Below, in pieces: positions 22,563-32,506 of a stretch of 39,844 bases of DNA; the stretch's first letter is position 1; each line of letters begins with the position of its first letter. Position numbers and translations under genes: made by a program. Source of the DNA: Fluviicola sp. GTDB lineage: Bacteria > Bacteroidota > Bacteroidia > Flavobacteriales_D > Crocinitomicaceae. The DNA lies in contig JADLGD010000094.1 in the NCBI GenBank assembly GCA_020849495.1, positions 1-39,844 of the forward strand, written 5' to 3'. The notes below the pieces were generated by a model. That model worked only from the letters and a program-made list of their open reading frames with translations, made no database searches and had not been told where the DNA came from.

Positions 22563-24934
22563 GTGACACTAGGTAATATTGGAAACAAAGAAACTTGCTT
22601 CACAGAGATTTTAAAATTATTATCCAACAAACTTCCATCATTGTCAATGTACAAAAAGAACGGATTGGCCCTGTTGTAAACATTGTAAACGGAAATATTG
22701 ACGTTTTGTCTAAAGCGCTTTTTGACGATGATTTCTTCACCAGTTACTTTATCTATTTTCTTTTTGGTTGGATTATCGTACCAAGTTGCACTTAAATCCA
22801 AACGATGATAAGGCGCCATGCGCGTTGAATTTCTGCTTCCGTAGTTGAATAACAAATCTTGATCTTGCACATACCAACTGTTTGGTAAGGTTAATGTGCT
22901 TCCAGAAGCATAAATAAAGATAAAACCAAATGTCCAATGTTTGTTCAATTCATAGGTTCCAACTAAGGTTAAATCATGTCTTCTGTCGTATTTTGCTGGA
23001 AAAGCATCTGCTTGTAAATCGGGGAAATAACGTTCTGTTTTAGACCAGGTATAACCAATCCAACCTGTAAGTTTTCCAAAGGTACGTTTCACAAAAAACT
23101 CAGCGCCATAACTCCAGCCTTTACCAAAAACCAACAAGTTATCCGTGTTGTCATTGACATTATCACTCGGTAAAGCTCCTTGTTTGTATTCAATGACGTT
23201 GTTCATTTGCTTGTAATACAATTCAACAGAAGTTTCCCATTTGTTGTTATTAAAGTTTTGAAAATAGCCAACACTTGCTTGCCAACCTTTTTGTGGTTGA
23301 GCAATATCAGTAGAAGGGTACCAAATATCTGTAGGCATAGAAACGGCACTCAAACTGGTTAAATGAACGTATTGGTTGTTGTACATGTATCCCGCTTTGA
23401 TGGAACTAGATTTGGTCAATAAAAAGCGAGCTGAAATACGAGGCTCTAATGCATGATAAAATTTGATGACATCGTTTTTTGCATAACTGATGGTGCTGTC
23501 AGGATTTCCTACTGCATCTTGTGTGTAACGGATGAAAGGTCCAACAAACTGATACATACTATAGCGCAATCCTACATTTATGCGAATAAATTCATTCAAA
23601 TCGACTTCATCTAAAAAATAAATGGCAGATTCATGACTGTATAAATTTTGTGCTAAACCGGTATCAAAAACGGTTGTATCTTGTGAAGCTGAAATACTTA
23701 CAGGGGTAAATTTGTGGTGTAAATAATCCACTCCCCATTTCATGTTGTGGCGATTGTTTGGATAATAAGTGAAATCAATTTTTCCACCCATGTCACGAAT
23801 TCCTGATTTGATTTCAATGTTGAAATTTTCTTGCGAAGACCCGAAACTGAATAGGTAATCCGTGAAATTCAAACTGGTATTCATGAACAGTTTATTGCTA
23901 AACAAATGCGTCCATTTTAACGAAGCAATGGCATTTCCCCAAGGCATTTTGACACTGAAATCATCTTCTTTGTTCCCAAAATTGAAAAAGTCTTTCCCAT
24001 AATAGCCACTCAAATACAATTTGTCTTTCTTGCCAATGTTGTAATTGAATTTTGCATTGAAATCGTAGAAATAATAACTGGTTCCTGAAAAAGAACTCGA
24101 TGGTTTGATGAATTGTTTCATGAATACATCAATGTATGTTCTTCTTGCTGAAACGATAAACGACCCTTTTTCTTTGACAATAGGTCCTTCCAATGTTAAG
24201 CGCGATGAAATCAATCCAATTCCGCCAGTTGCTTTGAATTGTTTGTTATTTCCTTCGTTCATGTTTACTTCCAATACAGAAGATAAACGTCCTCCAAAAT
24301 TGGAAGGCATTCCACCTTTTATCAGATTCACATTTTTAATCGCATCAGAATTAAACACGGAAAAGAAACCGAACAAATGAGCGGCATTGTACACATGGGT
24401 GTTGTCTAAGAGCACCAAGTTTTGATCTGGACTTCCACCTCGTACATAAAAACCTTGTCCGCCTTCACTAACGGAAGAAACACCTGGTAATAATTGAATG
24501 GTTTTTATCACATCTACTTCACCCAAAAATGCGGGTAGTTTTTTTACAAATTCAATGTCCAGCTCAATTTGACCAATTTTAGTAGAATTCACATTATCCA
24601 TGCGTTTGGCGTTGACTTCTACTTCATCAATCGCATTCACATCATCATTCAATTGGATTTTCAATTCTTGATCCGTAGTTAAATCCAAGAAAATCGTATC
24701 ATTTGGAAATCCAGAAGCACAAACAACCGCCGTGTATTGTCCTTTTTCAGAACTCAAAGAAAAGAAACCAAATTCGTTGCTGACACAAGCCTTTTTGTTT
24801 TCTAGTAGTGTAAATTGAGCTCCGATAATTGGTTCACCCGTTTTTTCTTCCAAGATGTATCCACTCGCTGTAGCGAATTCTTGCGCATAAGTCACTGAAC
24901 TTATGAAAACGAGCAGAAGAACAAGGTGTTTCAT
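22544..24934 (-). CDS. TonB-dependent outer-membrane receptor with carboxypeptidase-D-like N-domain
   Basis: 796 residues: signal peptide (to about 17), a CarboxypepD_reg-like domain (about 20-95, SGYILEEKTGEPIIGA), a plug domain (about 110-235) with LPGVSSVSEGGQGFYVRGG and DNTHVYNAAHLFGFFSVFN, then a long beta-barrel ending in a terminal aromatic strand (SVTWNFEF). These receptors import substrates using TonB-ExbBD energy. No energising or regulatory gene is nearby, so the substrate is not inferable. A near-match -7 box (TAAATTCG on the minus strand, 24943-24950) lies 8 nt before the ATG. Confidence 0.93.
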   Translation of the reverse strand: MKHLVLLLVFISSVTYAQEFATASGYILEEKTGEPIIGAQFTLLENKKACVSNEFGFFSLSSEKGQYTAVVCASGFPNDTIFLDLTTDQELKIQLNDDVNAIDEVEVNAKRMDNVNSTKIGQIELDIEFVKKLPAFLGEVDVIKTIQLLPGVSSVSEGGQGFYVRGGSPDQNLVLLDNTHVYNAAHLFGFFSVFNSDAIKNVNLIKGGMPSNFGGRLSSVLEVNMNEGNNKQFKATGGIGLISSRLTLEGPIVKEKGSFIVSARRTYIDVFMKQFIKPSSSFSGTSYYFYDFNAKFNYNIGKKDKLYLSGYYGKDFFNFGNKEDDFSVKMPWGNAIASLKWTHLFSNKLFMNTSLNFTDYLFSFGSSQENFNIEIKSGIRDMGGKIDFTYYPNNRHNMKWGVDYLHHKFTPVSISASQDTTVFDTGLAQNLYSHESAIYFLDEVDLNEFIRINVGLRYSMYQFVGPFIRYTQDAVGNPDSTISYAKNDVIKFYHALEPRISARFLLTKSSSIKAGYMYNNQYVHLTSLSAVSMPTDIWYPSTDIAQPQKGWQASVGYFQNFNNNKWETSVELYYKQMNNVIEYKQGALPSDNVNDNTDNLLVFGKGWSYGAEFFVKRTFGKLTGWIGYTWSKTERYFPDLQADAFPAKYDRRHDLTLVGTYELNKHWTFGFIFIYASGSTLTLPNSWYVQDQDLLFNYGSRNSTRMAPYHRLDLSATWYDNPTKKKIDKVTGEEIIVKKRFRQNVNISVYNVYNRANPFFLYIDNDGSLLDNNFKISVKQVSLFPILPSVTWNFEF

Positions 24935-25098
24935 TTGGATAGCGAATTTACGTAATTAATCGTTAGAACAGAAGCAGGATTTTGAAGAAACAAAGATTTC
25001 TTAAAAGTGTTTTAAATTTCAGCTAACTATTGCAAATTACAGCAGTATTTAACCAAGGAAATGCTTATTTTTGGCCTTCAATTTTAGAATCACAAGCA

Positions 25099-27534
25099 AT
25101 GAAAATTTCATACAACTGGCTCAACGAATTTTTACCTGTTACAAAAACTCCCGAAGAACTGGATCAACTACTTACAGACACAGGTCTCGAAGTGGAAGGT
25201 TTTGAAGTCTTGGAAGCTGTGAAAGGTGGATTGGAAGGTGTTGTTGTAGCTGAAGTTTTGACTTGTGAACAACATCCAAATGCAGACCGATTAAAAGTAA
25301 CGACAGTTAACAATGGCAAAGAAGTACTACAAGTTGTTTGTGGAGCTCCGAATGTAGCTGTTGGACAAAAAGTAATTCTTGCACAAGTAGGGGCAACGCT
25401 TTACCCAACTCCAGATCAGCCTTTGAAAATGAAGGTTTCCAAAATCCGTGATGTTGAATCACACGGAATGTTGTGTGCTGAAGATGAATTAGGCTTGGGT
25501 CAAAGTCACGATGGCATCTTGGTTTTGGATCCGTCTGCACCAGTAGGAATGCCTGCAGCAAGTTATTTGGAATTGGAAAACGATGTGCAGATTGAAATTG
25601 GCTTGACACCAAATCGCGCTGATGCGATGGGACATATTGGCGTAGCAAGAGATGTGTTAGCATACATGAATTGTCACGAACAATCAATAAAAACACTTGA
25701 GTTAAAAGCTGTTCAACCAATCGAAGTAGCTGCAAATTTGCCGGTTGATATTCAAGTTTTAGATACAGAAAGATGTCCTCGTTACATGGGGATTACCATA
25801 GAAGGAGTAACAGTTAAAGCTTCTCCAGCTTGGTTGCAAAAACGTTTACGTGCAGTTGGTCTTTCTCCAATCAATAACGTGGTGGATGTAACCAATTACG
25901 TCATGCGTGAATTGGGAACTCCTTTACATGCTTTTGATGCGAAAAAAGTGAATGGTAAAGTACAAGTTCGTACTGCTAAAGCTGGTGAGAAAATCACCAC
26001 TTTGGATGGCGTTGAAAGAACTTTGGATGCAACAGATTTAGTCATTGCGAATGCAAACGAAGCGATGTGTATTGCAGGAGTTTTTGGTGGAATTGATTCT
26101 GGAATTCAAGATGATTCGACGGCTATATTCTTGGAAGCAGCGTTTTTCCAACCTGTTTCTGTTAGAAAAACTGCAAAACGTCATGGTTTAAATACAGATG
26201 CAAGTTTCCGCTTTGAGCGTGGAGTAGATGTGGATTTGGTTCCTTATGCTCTTCAACGCGCTGTTCAACTTATTCAAGAAGTAGCTGGCGGTAAAGTTGG
26301 AATGGAGGCTGTTGATTTATATCCAAAACCAATTCAACGTCGCACGGTCGAATTGAGATATGCGCGTTGTGCACAAGTATTAGGACATACCATTGCACCA
26401 GAAATCATTCAGTCAATATTGAAAGCATTGGATTTTGAAATTACCAGTTCTACTGCTGATGCATTGACTTTATTGGTGCCAAATTACCGCATTGATGTGG
26501 ATCGTGAGATTGACGTCATTGAAGAAATTTTGCGCATTTATGGTTTCAATCAAGTGCCATTGCCAGAGAAATTAAATACTTCTTTGGTTTTAACTTCAAA
26601 ACCTGATGTTGAGCGTTTGACAGTAAATCTTTCCGAAGTGTTTGCAGGATTGGGCTTCAATGAAATGATGAATAATTCACTGACAAGTCCTGTATATGTA
26701 GAGAAACTTGGAAAAGGAACGTATCAATCTTCAAACGATGTATTGATGTTGAATCCGCTTTCACAAGATTTAGCTTCGATGCGTCAATCCTTGATTTTTC
26801 AAGGCTTGGAAACAGTAGCGCATAACCAAAACAGACAACGAGCAGATGTGCGTTTGTTTGAATTTGGAAAAGTGTACCGTAAAATAGAAGGAAACTACAG
26901 CGAAAACAAACGATTGCTACTTGTAATTAGCGGTCGTAAAAACGACGAATCGTGGAATGCTTCGAATGACAAAGTTTCGCTTTACACGTTGAAAGGAATC
27001 GTGAATGTGTTATTTGAACGTTTAGGCTTAAGTAATTTAATGAATGAAGAAGCTTTAGAAAACGAAGATTTGTTGGCAGATGGCTATAGTGTTCGTATTT
27101 TGAAGAACAAAGTTGGGAACATTGGTTGGGTGAATCAAGCAACAAAAAAACACTTCGGAATTAAAAGTGATGTTTTTGTAGCTGATTTGGATTGGGACGC
27201 ATTGGTTGATGCTTTGAAATTAGCGAAGGTTCAATACAAGGAATTGCCTAAAACCTTTGCTGTTCGTAGAGATTTCTCTTTATTATTGGATACAAAAGTG
27301 AGTTTCGCTTCCATTCAAGAGTTGGCGAAGAAAACAGATAAAAAAATCTTGCAGAATATCGGATTGTTTGATGTGTACGAAGGAAAGAACTTACCGGAAG
27401 GTAAAAAATCCTATGCTGTTTCATTTACATTCCAAGATGCTGAGGCAACCTTGAAAGATGAACAAGTGGACAAAGTGATGGAACAAATTCGTATTAAACT
27501 AAGTGAACAACTTGGAGCTGAATTGCGCATGTAA
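25099..27534 (+). CDS. pheT: Phenylalanyl-tRNA synthetase beta subunit
   Basis: ATG 25099 gives MKISYNWLNEF, the standard PheT start; the open frame upstream (from 25030) lacks homology. Length is 811 residues. Domains in order: EMAP/tRNA-binding fold (about 40-150, AEVLTCEQHPNADRLKV), B3/B4 editing region (LGTPLHAFD, IAGVFGG), B5 DNA-binding-like domain (about 405-475), synthetase core and C-terminal FDX-ACB (about 715-811, FAVRRDFSLLLD). With PheS it charges tRNA-Phe in the cytosol. pheS is not adjacent, as is common in Bacteroidota. Confidence 0.98.
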   Translation: MKISYNWLNEFLPVTKTPEELDQLLTDTGLEVEGFEVLEAVKGGLEGVVVAEVLTCEQHPNADRLKVTTVNNGKEVLQVVCGAPNVAVGQKVILAQVGATLYPTPDQPLKMKVSKIRDVESHGMLCAEDELGLGQSHDGILVLDPSAPVGMPAASYLELENDVQIEIGLTPNRADAMGHIGVARDVLAYMNCHEQSIKTLELKAVQPIEVAANLPVDIQVLDTERCPRYMGITIEGVTVKASPAWLQKRLRAVGLSPINNVVDVTNYVMRELGTPLHAFDAKKVNGKVQVRTAKAGEKITTLDGVERTLDATDLVIANANEAMCIAGVFGGIDSGIQDDSTAIFLEAAFFQPVSVRKTAKRHGLNTDASFRFERGVDVDLVPYALQRAVQLIQEVAGGKVGMEAVDLYPKPIQRRTVELRYARCAQVLGHTIAPEIIQSILKALDFEITSSTADALTLLVPNYRIDVDREIDVIEEILRIYGFNQVPLPEKLNTSLVLTSKPDVERLTVNLSEVFAGLGFNEMMNNSLTSPVYVEKLGKGTYQSSNDVLMLNPLSQDLASMRQSLIFQGLETVAHNQNRQRADVRLFEFGKVYRKIEGNYSENKRLLLVISGRKNDESWNASNDKVSLYTLKGIVNVLFERLGLSNLMNEEALENEDLLADGYSVRILKNKVGNIGWVNQATKKHFGIKSDVFVADLDWDALVDALKLAKVQYKELPKTFAVRRDFSLLLDTKVSFASIQELAKKTDKKILQNIGLFDVYEGKNLPEGKKSYAVSFTFQDAEATLKDEQVDKVMEQIRIKLSEQLGAELRM

Positions 27535-27598
27535 TTCAAATTAGGAAGCTTTAACAGAAAGTCGTCAACAAAAAGAAGCTCTCTGCTGTTCTTTACGA

Positions 27599-28237
27599 AT
27601 GTTAAATCAGAATCAAGTGAAAAAGCAACATTTTGTCGTTACTGGAATTGGAACTGGAATTGGTAAAACAGTTTGTTCTGCAGTTTTGTGTGAAGCCTTA
27701 CAAACCGATTATTGGAAACCTGTTCAAGCTGGCGAATTAGATACTTTAGACAGTGCTTTTGTTGCTAGTTTAACTAGTAACACGAAGATCATCCCTGAAA
27801 AAGAATTGCTCACAGAGCCGATGTCACCCCATGAAGCTGCGCGAATTGACGGGAAAGTTTTACATGAAAGTGATTTTGAATTGCCGGATTTTGAACGTTC
27901 TACCATCATTGAAGGGGCAGGAGGGTTGATGGTGCCTTTGAACGATGAGGGGCTCAATTACATTGATATTTTCCAACACTGGGAATTGCCTGTATTCGTG
28001 ATTACGCGTCATTATTTAGGAAGCATCAATCATACTTTATTGACTTTGAATGCTTTGTATCATCGAGAAATTCCAATTGCAGGATTGATTATTAATGGAG
28101 CATCCAATTCAGCAAGTGAACGCATTTATAAAAACACTTTTCCTGAAATAAACATCACTACCATTCCAGAAATAACAGATTTCACAAAAGAAGCTATTGC
28201 AGCTGCAGCAAAAACATGGAACGATCAACAGCATTAA
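27599..28237 (+). CDS. bioD: Dethiobiotin synthetase BioD
   Basis: 212 residues with the P-loop TGIGTGIGKT (about 15-24), YWKPVQAGELD and EGAGGLMVPL (about 100-109), the BioD fingerprints. It converts DAPA, CO2 and ATP to dethiobiotin. It overlaps bioA by 22 bp, so the two consecutive enzymes are co-translated. bioB, bioF and bioC are not in the window. Confidence 0.94.
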   Translation: MLNQNQVKKQHFVVTGIGTGIGKTVCSAVLCEALQTDYWKPVQAGELDTLDSAFVASLTSNTKIIPEKELLTEPMSPHEAARIDGKVLHESDFELPDFERSTIIEGAGGLMVPLNDEGLNYIDIFQHWELPVFVITRHYLGSINHTLLTLNALYHREIPIAGLIINGASNSASERIYKNTFPEINITTIPEITDFTKEAIAAAAKTWNDQQH

Positions 28238-29514
28238 GCAAAGACAAACAATATGTCTGGCATCCGTTTACGCAAATGCTCACTGCGGATGAGCCTTTGC
28301 ACATCGTAAAAGCAAAAGGTGCTATTTTAACGGATAGTGATGAAAAAACATACATTGATGCGAATTCATCTTGGTGGGTCAATGTGCACGGACACGGAAA
28401 TTCGATCATCGCAGATGCAATAGCAAAACAAGTCAAAGAAGTTGATCACATTATTTTTGCTGGTGCTACTCACAATCAGGCAATACGCTTAGCAGAACGT
28501 GTTGCAACGATTCTTCCTCGGAGATTGGAAAAAGTCTTTTTTTCAGACGATGGTTCAACTGCTGTTGAAGTGGCTATGAAAATGGCATTTCAGTTTTGGC
28601 ACAATAAAAACACCCCCAAAAAACGCATCATTGCCTTAGAAGGCGCTTACCATGGAGATACTTTTGGAGCAATGGCCATTGGAGAAAGAGGTTATTTCAA
28701 CCAGCCGTTCGAGCATTTTTTCTTCGATGTGGATTATTTACCATTTCCAACATCAGAAAACAAAACTGCTTTTTTAGAACAAGCAAAAACAGTACTGGAA
28801 ACGGGTGAAATTGCAGCAGTTATCGTTGAACCAATCATTCAAGGTTCAGCAGGAATGCGCATGTATGCTGCTGAAATTTTAGATGAATTAATCGCTTTAA
28901 CTCACCAAAACGAAGCACTGGTCATTTTTGATGAGGTCATGACTGCTTGGGGTAGAACAGGAAAGTTATTTGCTTTGAATCATTGTGTCAATGAACCCGA
29001 TATCGTTTGTTTGTCAAAAGGATTGACTGGTGGAGTTGTTCCCTTGGGTTTAACCGTTTCAACAAATGAAATTTACGAGGCTTTTTTACATCCAGAGAAA
29101 ACGAAAGCTTTGTTACACGGACATAGTTTTACGGGGAATGCGCTAGCTTGTGCAGCTGCAAATGCGAGTTTAGACATCTTTGAAGCACATGCAACTTGGG
29201 AAAATGTTGCTAGAATTGAAGAAATGCATCGCCAATTTGCTGAGCGATTGTCAAAAAACGCAAAAGTGGAAAACATCGGAATTTGTGGAACAATTGTTCG
29301 CTTCGAGATCAAAACAGGCGAGGGGAATACCTATTTTTCCAATATTCGAGATGAAGCCTATCGGTTTTTTATTGAAAACGGTTGTTTGATTCGCCCACTA
29401 GGAAATGTGATTTACCTCAATCCGCCTTATTGTATTTCCTCTGAAGAATTAACCAAGTGCTATTCGGTTATTGAACGTTTTTTAGAAAAGATCAATCAAA
29501 AAAAAATGGATTGA
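28216..29514 (+). CDS. bioA: Adenosylmethionine-8-amino-7-oxononanoate aminotransferase BioA
   Basis: 432 residues, class III PLP aminotransferase. BioA-specific signs are the N-terminal VWHPFTQM, SSWWVNVHGHGN (substrate loop), GAYHGDTFGAMA and FDEVMTAWGRTG; the PLP lysine is in LSKGLTGG. It transfers an amino group from S-adenosylmethionine to KAPA, giving DAPA for BioD. Its stop lies inside a terminator stem. Confidence 0.95.
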   Translation: MERSTALSKDKQYVWHPFTQMLTADEPLHIVKAKGAILTDSDEKTYIDANSSWWVNVHGHGNSIIADAIAKQVKEVDHIIFAGATHNQAIRLAERVATILPRRLEKVFFSDDGSTAVEVAMKMAFQFWHNKNTPKKRIIALEGAYHGDTFGAMAIGERGYFNQPFEHFFFDVDYLPFPTSENKTAFLEQAKTVLETGEIAAVIVEPIIQGSAGMRMYAAEILDELIALTHQNEALVIFDEVMTAWGRTGKLFALNHCVNEPDIVCLSKGLTGGVVPLGLTVSTNEIYEAFLHPEKTKALLHGHSFTGNALACAAANASLDIFEAHATWENVARIEEMHRQFAERLSKNAKVENIGICGTIVRFEIKTGEGNTYFSNIRDEAYRFFIENGCLIRPLGNVIYLNPPYCISSEELTKCYSVIERFLEKINQKKMD

Positions 29515-29533
29515 ACTTCAGTACAATCCATTT
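29504..29533. terminator. Terminator between convergent bioA and the gene at 29553
   Basis: AAATGGATTG (29504-29513) and CAATCCATTT (29524-29533) are perfect inverted arms around a 10-nt loop. An A-run upstream gives T's on the minus strand, so it suits the minus-strand operon best. The left arm includes part of the bioA stop. Confidence 0.65.
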
Positions 29534-29552
29534 CCAATCTTTATTAAAACGC

Positions 29553-30218
29553 TTAGTTTAAAGCATCTACTAGTCCCATAACGTACATTCTCAAGACATC
29601 ATTCGAATTGATGGTTTCTGAAATGGTTACTTCATCTGTGTTTTGACCAAGTCCATTGATTCCATACGTTTTTTCAAAAGTATGAGAACGCAATTTTTCA
29701 AAATCCTTTAATACAACTTCCAGGCTATTTACCATTTCCTTTTCTTGGTTAAAAACCTTTATTGTTAGACTGAGTTTTGGTTTTACTTTTGAGAAAGATT
29801 CATTTGCCAAAGTGATTTTTGTTCCACCACTTGCAGCAATATGACAAGCAATGTCAATGTAAAAATTTTGATTTTCCATTGTTTTTACTGCTTTTTTGAA
29901 TGTGTTTGCAGGTAAATACATTAAATGTTCAGGTAATGCACCCATGACCATTTTTTCTTCTGGTCTCATGCTTGAAATTGTTGCATTAAGAAATTCACCA
30001 ATCATTTTTTCACTGATCAAAGAAATAGTATCAGAAAGTTCTTTAGGCATATCCTCAACAGTAGCTATATTGAGAATCTGGTGTTCTTTGTTTTGAGCTT
30101 TCATTTGGGTAACCAATTCGTCATCTATTCTAAATGCAAAATTGTAGATTACACCTGTTTGAGCATTTGCTGTAAGTAATTGAAATAAAAATCCGATGAT
30201 CAATAATGATTTTTTCAT
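29553..30218 (-). CDS. Secreted protein of unknown function (221 aa)
   Basis: A signal peptide ending LLTANAQ (about residue 20) leads to a soluble domain with no motif I can name. Visible marks: a Met-rich segment MRPEEKMVMGALPEHLMYLP, one Cys (CHIAASGG), and a C-terminal helix RMYVMGLVDALN. It is last in the minus-strand run, 72 bp after the CPYC protein gene, so co-transcription is plausible but not tight. Confidence 0.75.
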   Translation of the reverse strand: MKKSLLIIGFLFQLLTANAQTGVIYNFAFRIDDELVTQMKAQNKEHQILNIATVEDMPKELSDTISLISEKMIGEFLNATISSMRPEEKMVMGALPEHLMYLPANTFKKAVKTMENQNFYIDIACHIAASGGTKITLANESFSKVKPKLSLTIKVFNQEKEMVNSLEVVLKDFEKLRSHTFEKTYGINGLGQNTDEVTISETINSNDVLRMYVMGLVDALN

Positions 30219-30290
30219 TGTAATAGGGTTTAAAATTTGACTCGCGTATTAAACAATGATAATGCCATTATTGTTTTAAATCACTATCAA

Positions 30291-30791
30291 TTAACTCATT
30301 CGGTAAAAACAACGAAATTGTGTTTGATTGATTTCAACTAAGTCTTCTACAATTTCTTTTTCCATAGCATCGTTGGGCTCGGGGTTATTTACACGAATGA
30401 CAAACGATGAAAAACCATCTTCTCCACTATAATTCAGTGAGCTCAATTGACTTTGTTTTGAACAACACGAAGTAGTGATTTCTAAGTTCTCAAATTGTGT
30501 GTTTTTAAACGAAATTGTCATCCAATTTTGCCAAATTTCAAGCGGTATTTCAGTATTGCAATAAGGGCAATGAATGGTGTCGAAATATTGACCAGCATCA
30601 ATGAATTGGGTGTGCTCAAAACAATCTCCAATGATTTCAGAATCGGGATAATCTGATTCTAGAAGCGCCATTGATTGTTTGAATTGCTCATCAGTGGGCT
30701 GAAAGTTGGGGTCGATGGGCAAGAAAATGAGGTCGTGACTTGAAAAAACAGCATTTTCAGGACTGATAGAAATTGTTTGTATTCGTTTCAT
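30291..30791 (-). CDS. Unknown protein with a CPYC knuckle (166 aa)
   Basis: No signal peptide. Residues around 72-80 read IHCPYCNTEIP, a single zinc-ribbon-like knuckle, with other cysteines at CFEH, TTSCCS and RCFY, enough for a metal site. I do not recognise a family. Its start overlaps the class III aminotransferase stop by 4 bp (ATGA type), so it is translationally coupled to it. Confidence 0.75.
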   Translation of the reverse strand: MKRIQTISISPENAVFSSHDLIFLPIDPNFQPTDEQFKQSMALLESDYPDSEIIGDCFEHTQFIDAGQYFDTIHCPYCNTEIPLEIWQNWMTISFKNTQFENLEITTSCCSKQSQLSSLNYSGEDGFSSFVIRVNNPEPNDAMEKEIVEDLVEINQTQFRCFYRMS

Positions 30792-31990
30792 GAAACGTTC
30801 TCTTTCGTTTCAGCTACTGCTTGTTGGATCAATTTCCCTACTTCATGAACCTGTTCCTCGGTGATGTTTAATGGAGGAGACAAACGGAAACTATAAGGAT
30901 GCGAAAGGAACCAAAAACTGATGACTCCCAATTCAAGCAAACGCTTCACCACTTTTTCTACGCGTTCAAAGCTCACCATATCACAAGCATACATCATCCC
31001 AATACGTCTGATTTCTTGGATTTCATCAATGGTTTGTAAATACGATTCTAAAAGTGCACCCAAACGCTCCACCTCTTTGAAATCAATTTCACGTTCAAAT
31101 ACTTCTAAAGTAGCCCATGCTGCAGCATTTACTACCGGATTCCCACCAAATGTGGTAATGTGCCCCAACATTGGTTGAACTTTCAATTCTTGCATGAATT
31201 CATACTTTGAAACAAAAACACCGATGGGCAAACCGCCACCAATTGCTTTGCCTAATGTGAGCACATCTGGCACCACACCACTGTGTTCGAAGGCGAATAG
31301 CCTTCCAGAACGTCCCATTCCACATTGGATTTCATCAAAAATCAACAAGGCTCCAACATCATCGCAACGTTTACGCAATGCTTTTAGAAATTCAACACTT
31401 GCTTGTCTCACACCAGCATCACCTTGAATGGGTTCTAAAATGACACCAGCTGTTCGCTTAGTAATTCGTTCTAAATCTTCCAGACAATTCAATTGAATGA
31501 AATCCACATCAGGCAACAAAGGTCTGAAAGGCGTTTTCTTCGTTTCATTAGCTGAAACTGACATGGATCCATGTGTATTGCCATGATAAGATCCTTTGAA
31601 AGCAATCAATTGGGTTCTTCCAGTTACGCGTTTGGCCAATTTAAGTGCAGCTTCATTGGCTTCCGTTCCTGAATTGACAGGATACACACAATTCAAGGAC
31701 GAAGGAAGAATTTTGGTGAGTGCTCGTGCAAACTCCAAACTGGTGTCTTGAATAAATTCACCATAAACCATTACGTGCAAGTACTTATCAACTTGATCTT
31801 TGATGCGCTTGACCACATGCGGGTGTTTGTTGCCAATATTTGATACGGCAACACCTGCAATCATGTCGTAGTAACGTTTTCCAGTTTTATCGTAAATAAA
31901 AATCCCTTCTGCCGATTCAACTTCAATTGAATACGGGAAGGGATTTGTTTGTCCAAGAATTTTTAAAAAGTCAGCTTTATTATCTGTCAT
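30788..31990 (-). CDS. Class III PLP-dependent aminotransferase
   Basis: About 400 residues from ATG 31990 (MTDNKADF); an upstream ATG at 32002 would add four residues and lengthen the overlap with the previous gene. PLP-fold motifs are VNSGTEANEAALKLAK (phosphate cup), GSYHGNTHGSMS, FDEIQCGMGRSG and the Schiff-base lysine in LGKAIGGGLPIG. These enzymes transfer amino groups from omega-amino or ornithine-like donors; ArgD, GabT and OAT share this pattern, and nothing visible settles which. The context (sigma module, transketolase) does not point to arginine or GABA metabolism. Confidence 0.9.
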   Translation of the reverse strand: MTDNKADFLKILGQTNPFPYSIEVESAEGIFIYDKTGKRYYDMIAGVAVSNIGNKHPHVVKRIKDQVDKYLHVMVYGEFIQDTSLEFARALTKILPSSLNCVYPVNSGTEANEAALKLAKRVTGRTQLIAFKGSYHGNTHGSMSVSANETKKTPFRPLLPDVDFIQLNCLEDLERITKRTAGVILEPIQGDAGVRQASVEFLKALRKRCDDVGALLIFDEIQCGMGRSGRLFAFEHSGVVPDVLTLGKAIGGGLPIGVFVSKYEFMQELKVQPMLGHITTFGGNPVVNAAAWATLEVFEREIDFKEVERLGALLESYLQTIDEIQEIRRIGMMYACDMVSFERVEKVVKRLLELGVISFWFLSHPYSFRLSPPLNITEEQVHEVGKLIQQAVAETKENVS

Positions 31991-32489
31991 TTGGTCTTCC
32001 ATGATGTGGGGGTGGAGGTGGTGGACCTTGTTCTCTCAAAGCATCCAACAACTCGCGTTTAAATTCACGCTCCAAACTTAAGAGTTTTAACGTTCTTTTA
32101 TGCCCAATTACCTTAGAGAATTTTTCATTATACTCTTTACGAAGTGCAATTTCCTTTTCTTCATTAGCAAGAACTTCATCGAATTTCTTTTCCGCATCTT
32201 CTTCAGAAAGTTTGTCGTAGTTATCTTCTACCTCTTTCTCAATTTTTCGATTTGCTTTTCGAAGTTCTTTGATTTTTGCTTCCAACTCGTTGTAAATGGG
32301 CCAAAATTTTTCAGCTTCTTCGGTTGTAAGTGTCAATTCTTGTGAAATAAAAGCGATTTTCAATTTATCGATTTTATCTTCCCGCTCTTTTTCAGTAGGC
32401 GGTTTTTTCTTTCCTTCTGGTTGAGCACTTCCGAAAAGTGGTGTAATCACCACAAGAAATGCAATCAGGTATTTGAATGATTGGTTCAT
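31980..32489 (-). CDS. Exported Spy/CpxP-like sensor paired with the ECF sigma factor
   Basis: 169 residues: signal peptide ending LFGSAQ (about residue 23), then a highly charged alpha-helical body with LTLTTEEAEKFWPIYNELEAKI (about 53-74), similar to the LTxxQ helices of Spy/CpxP chaperone-like proteins, and a Pro/His-rich tail PPPPPPHHGRP. Similar proteins in flavobacteria are often annotated as sensors of an ECF sigma factor. It follows the anti-sigma-like gene by 17 nt. Role as periplasmic stress or metal sensor is inferred. Confidence 0.8.
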   Translation of the reverse strand: MNQSFKYLIAFLVVITPLFGSAQPEGKKKPPTEKEREDKIDKLKIAFISQELTLTTEEAEKFWPIYNELEAKIKELRKANRKIEKEVEDNYDKLSEEDAEKKFDEVLANEEKEIALRKEYNEKFSKVIGHKRTLKLLSLEREFKRELLDALREQGPPPPPPHHGRPNDR

Positions 32490-32506
32490 GATACGTTTTT
32501 TTGGGT

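Noticed and set aside
30788-31990. Naming the aminotransferase argD, gabT or rocD
   Set aside because: The shared class III motifs do not discriminate, and no arginine or GABA pathway gene is adjacent.
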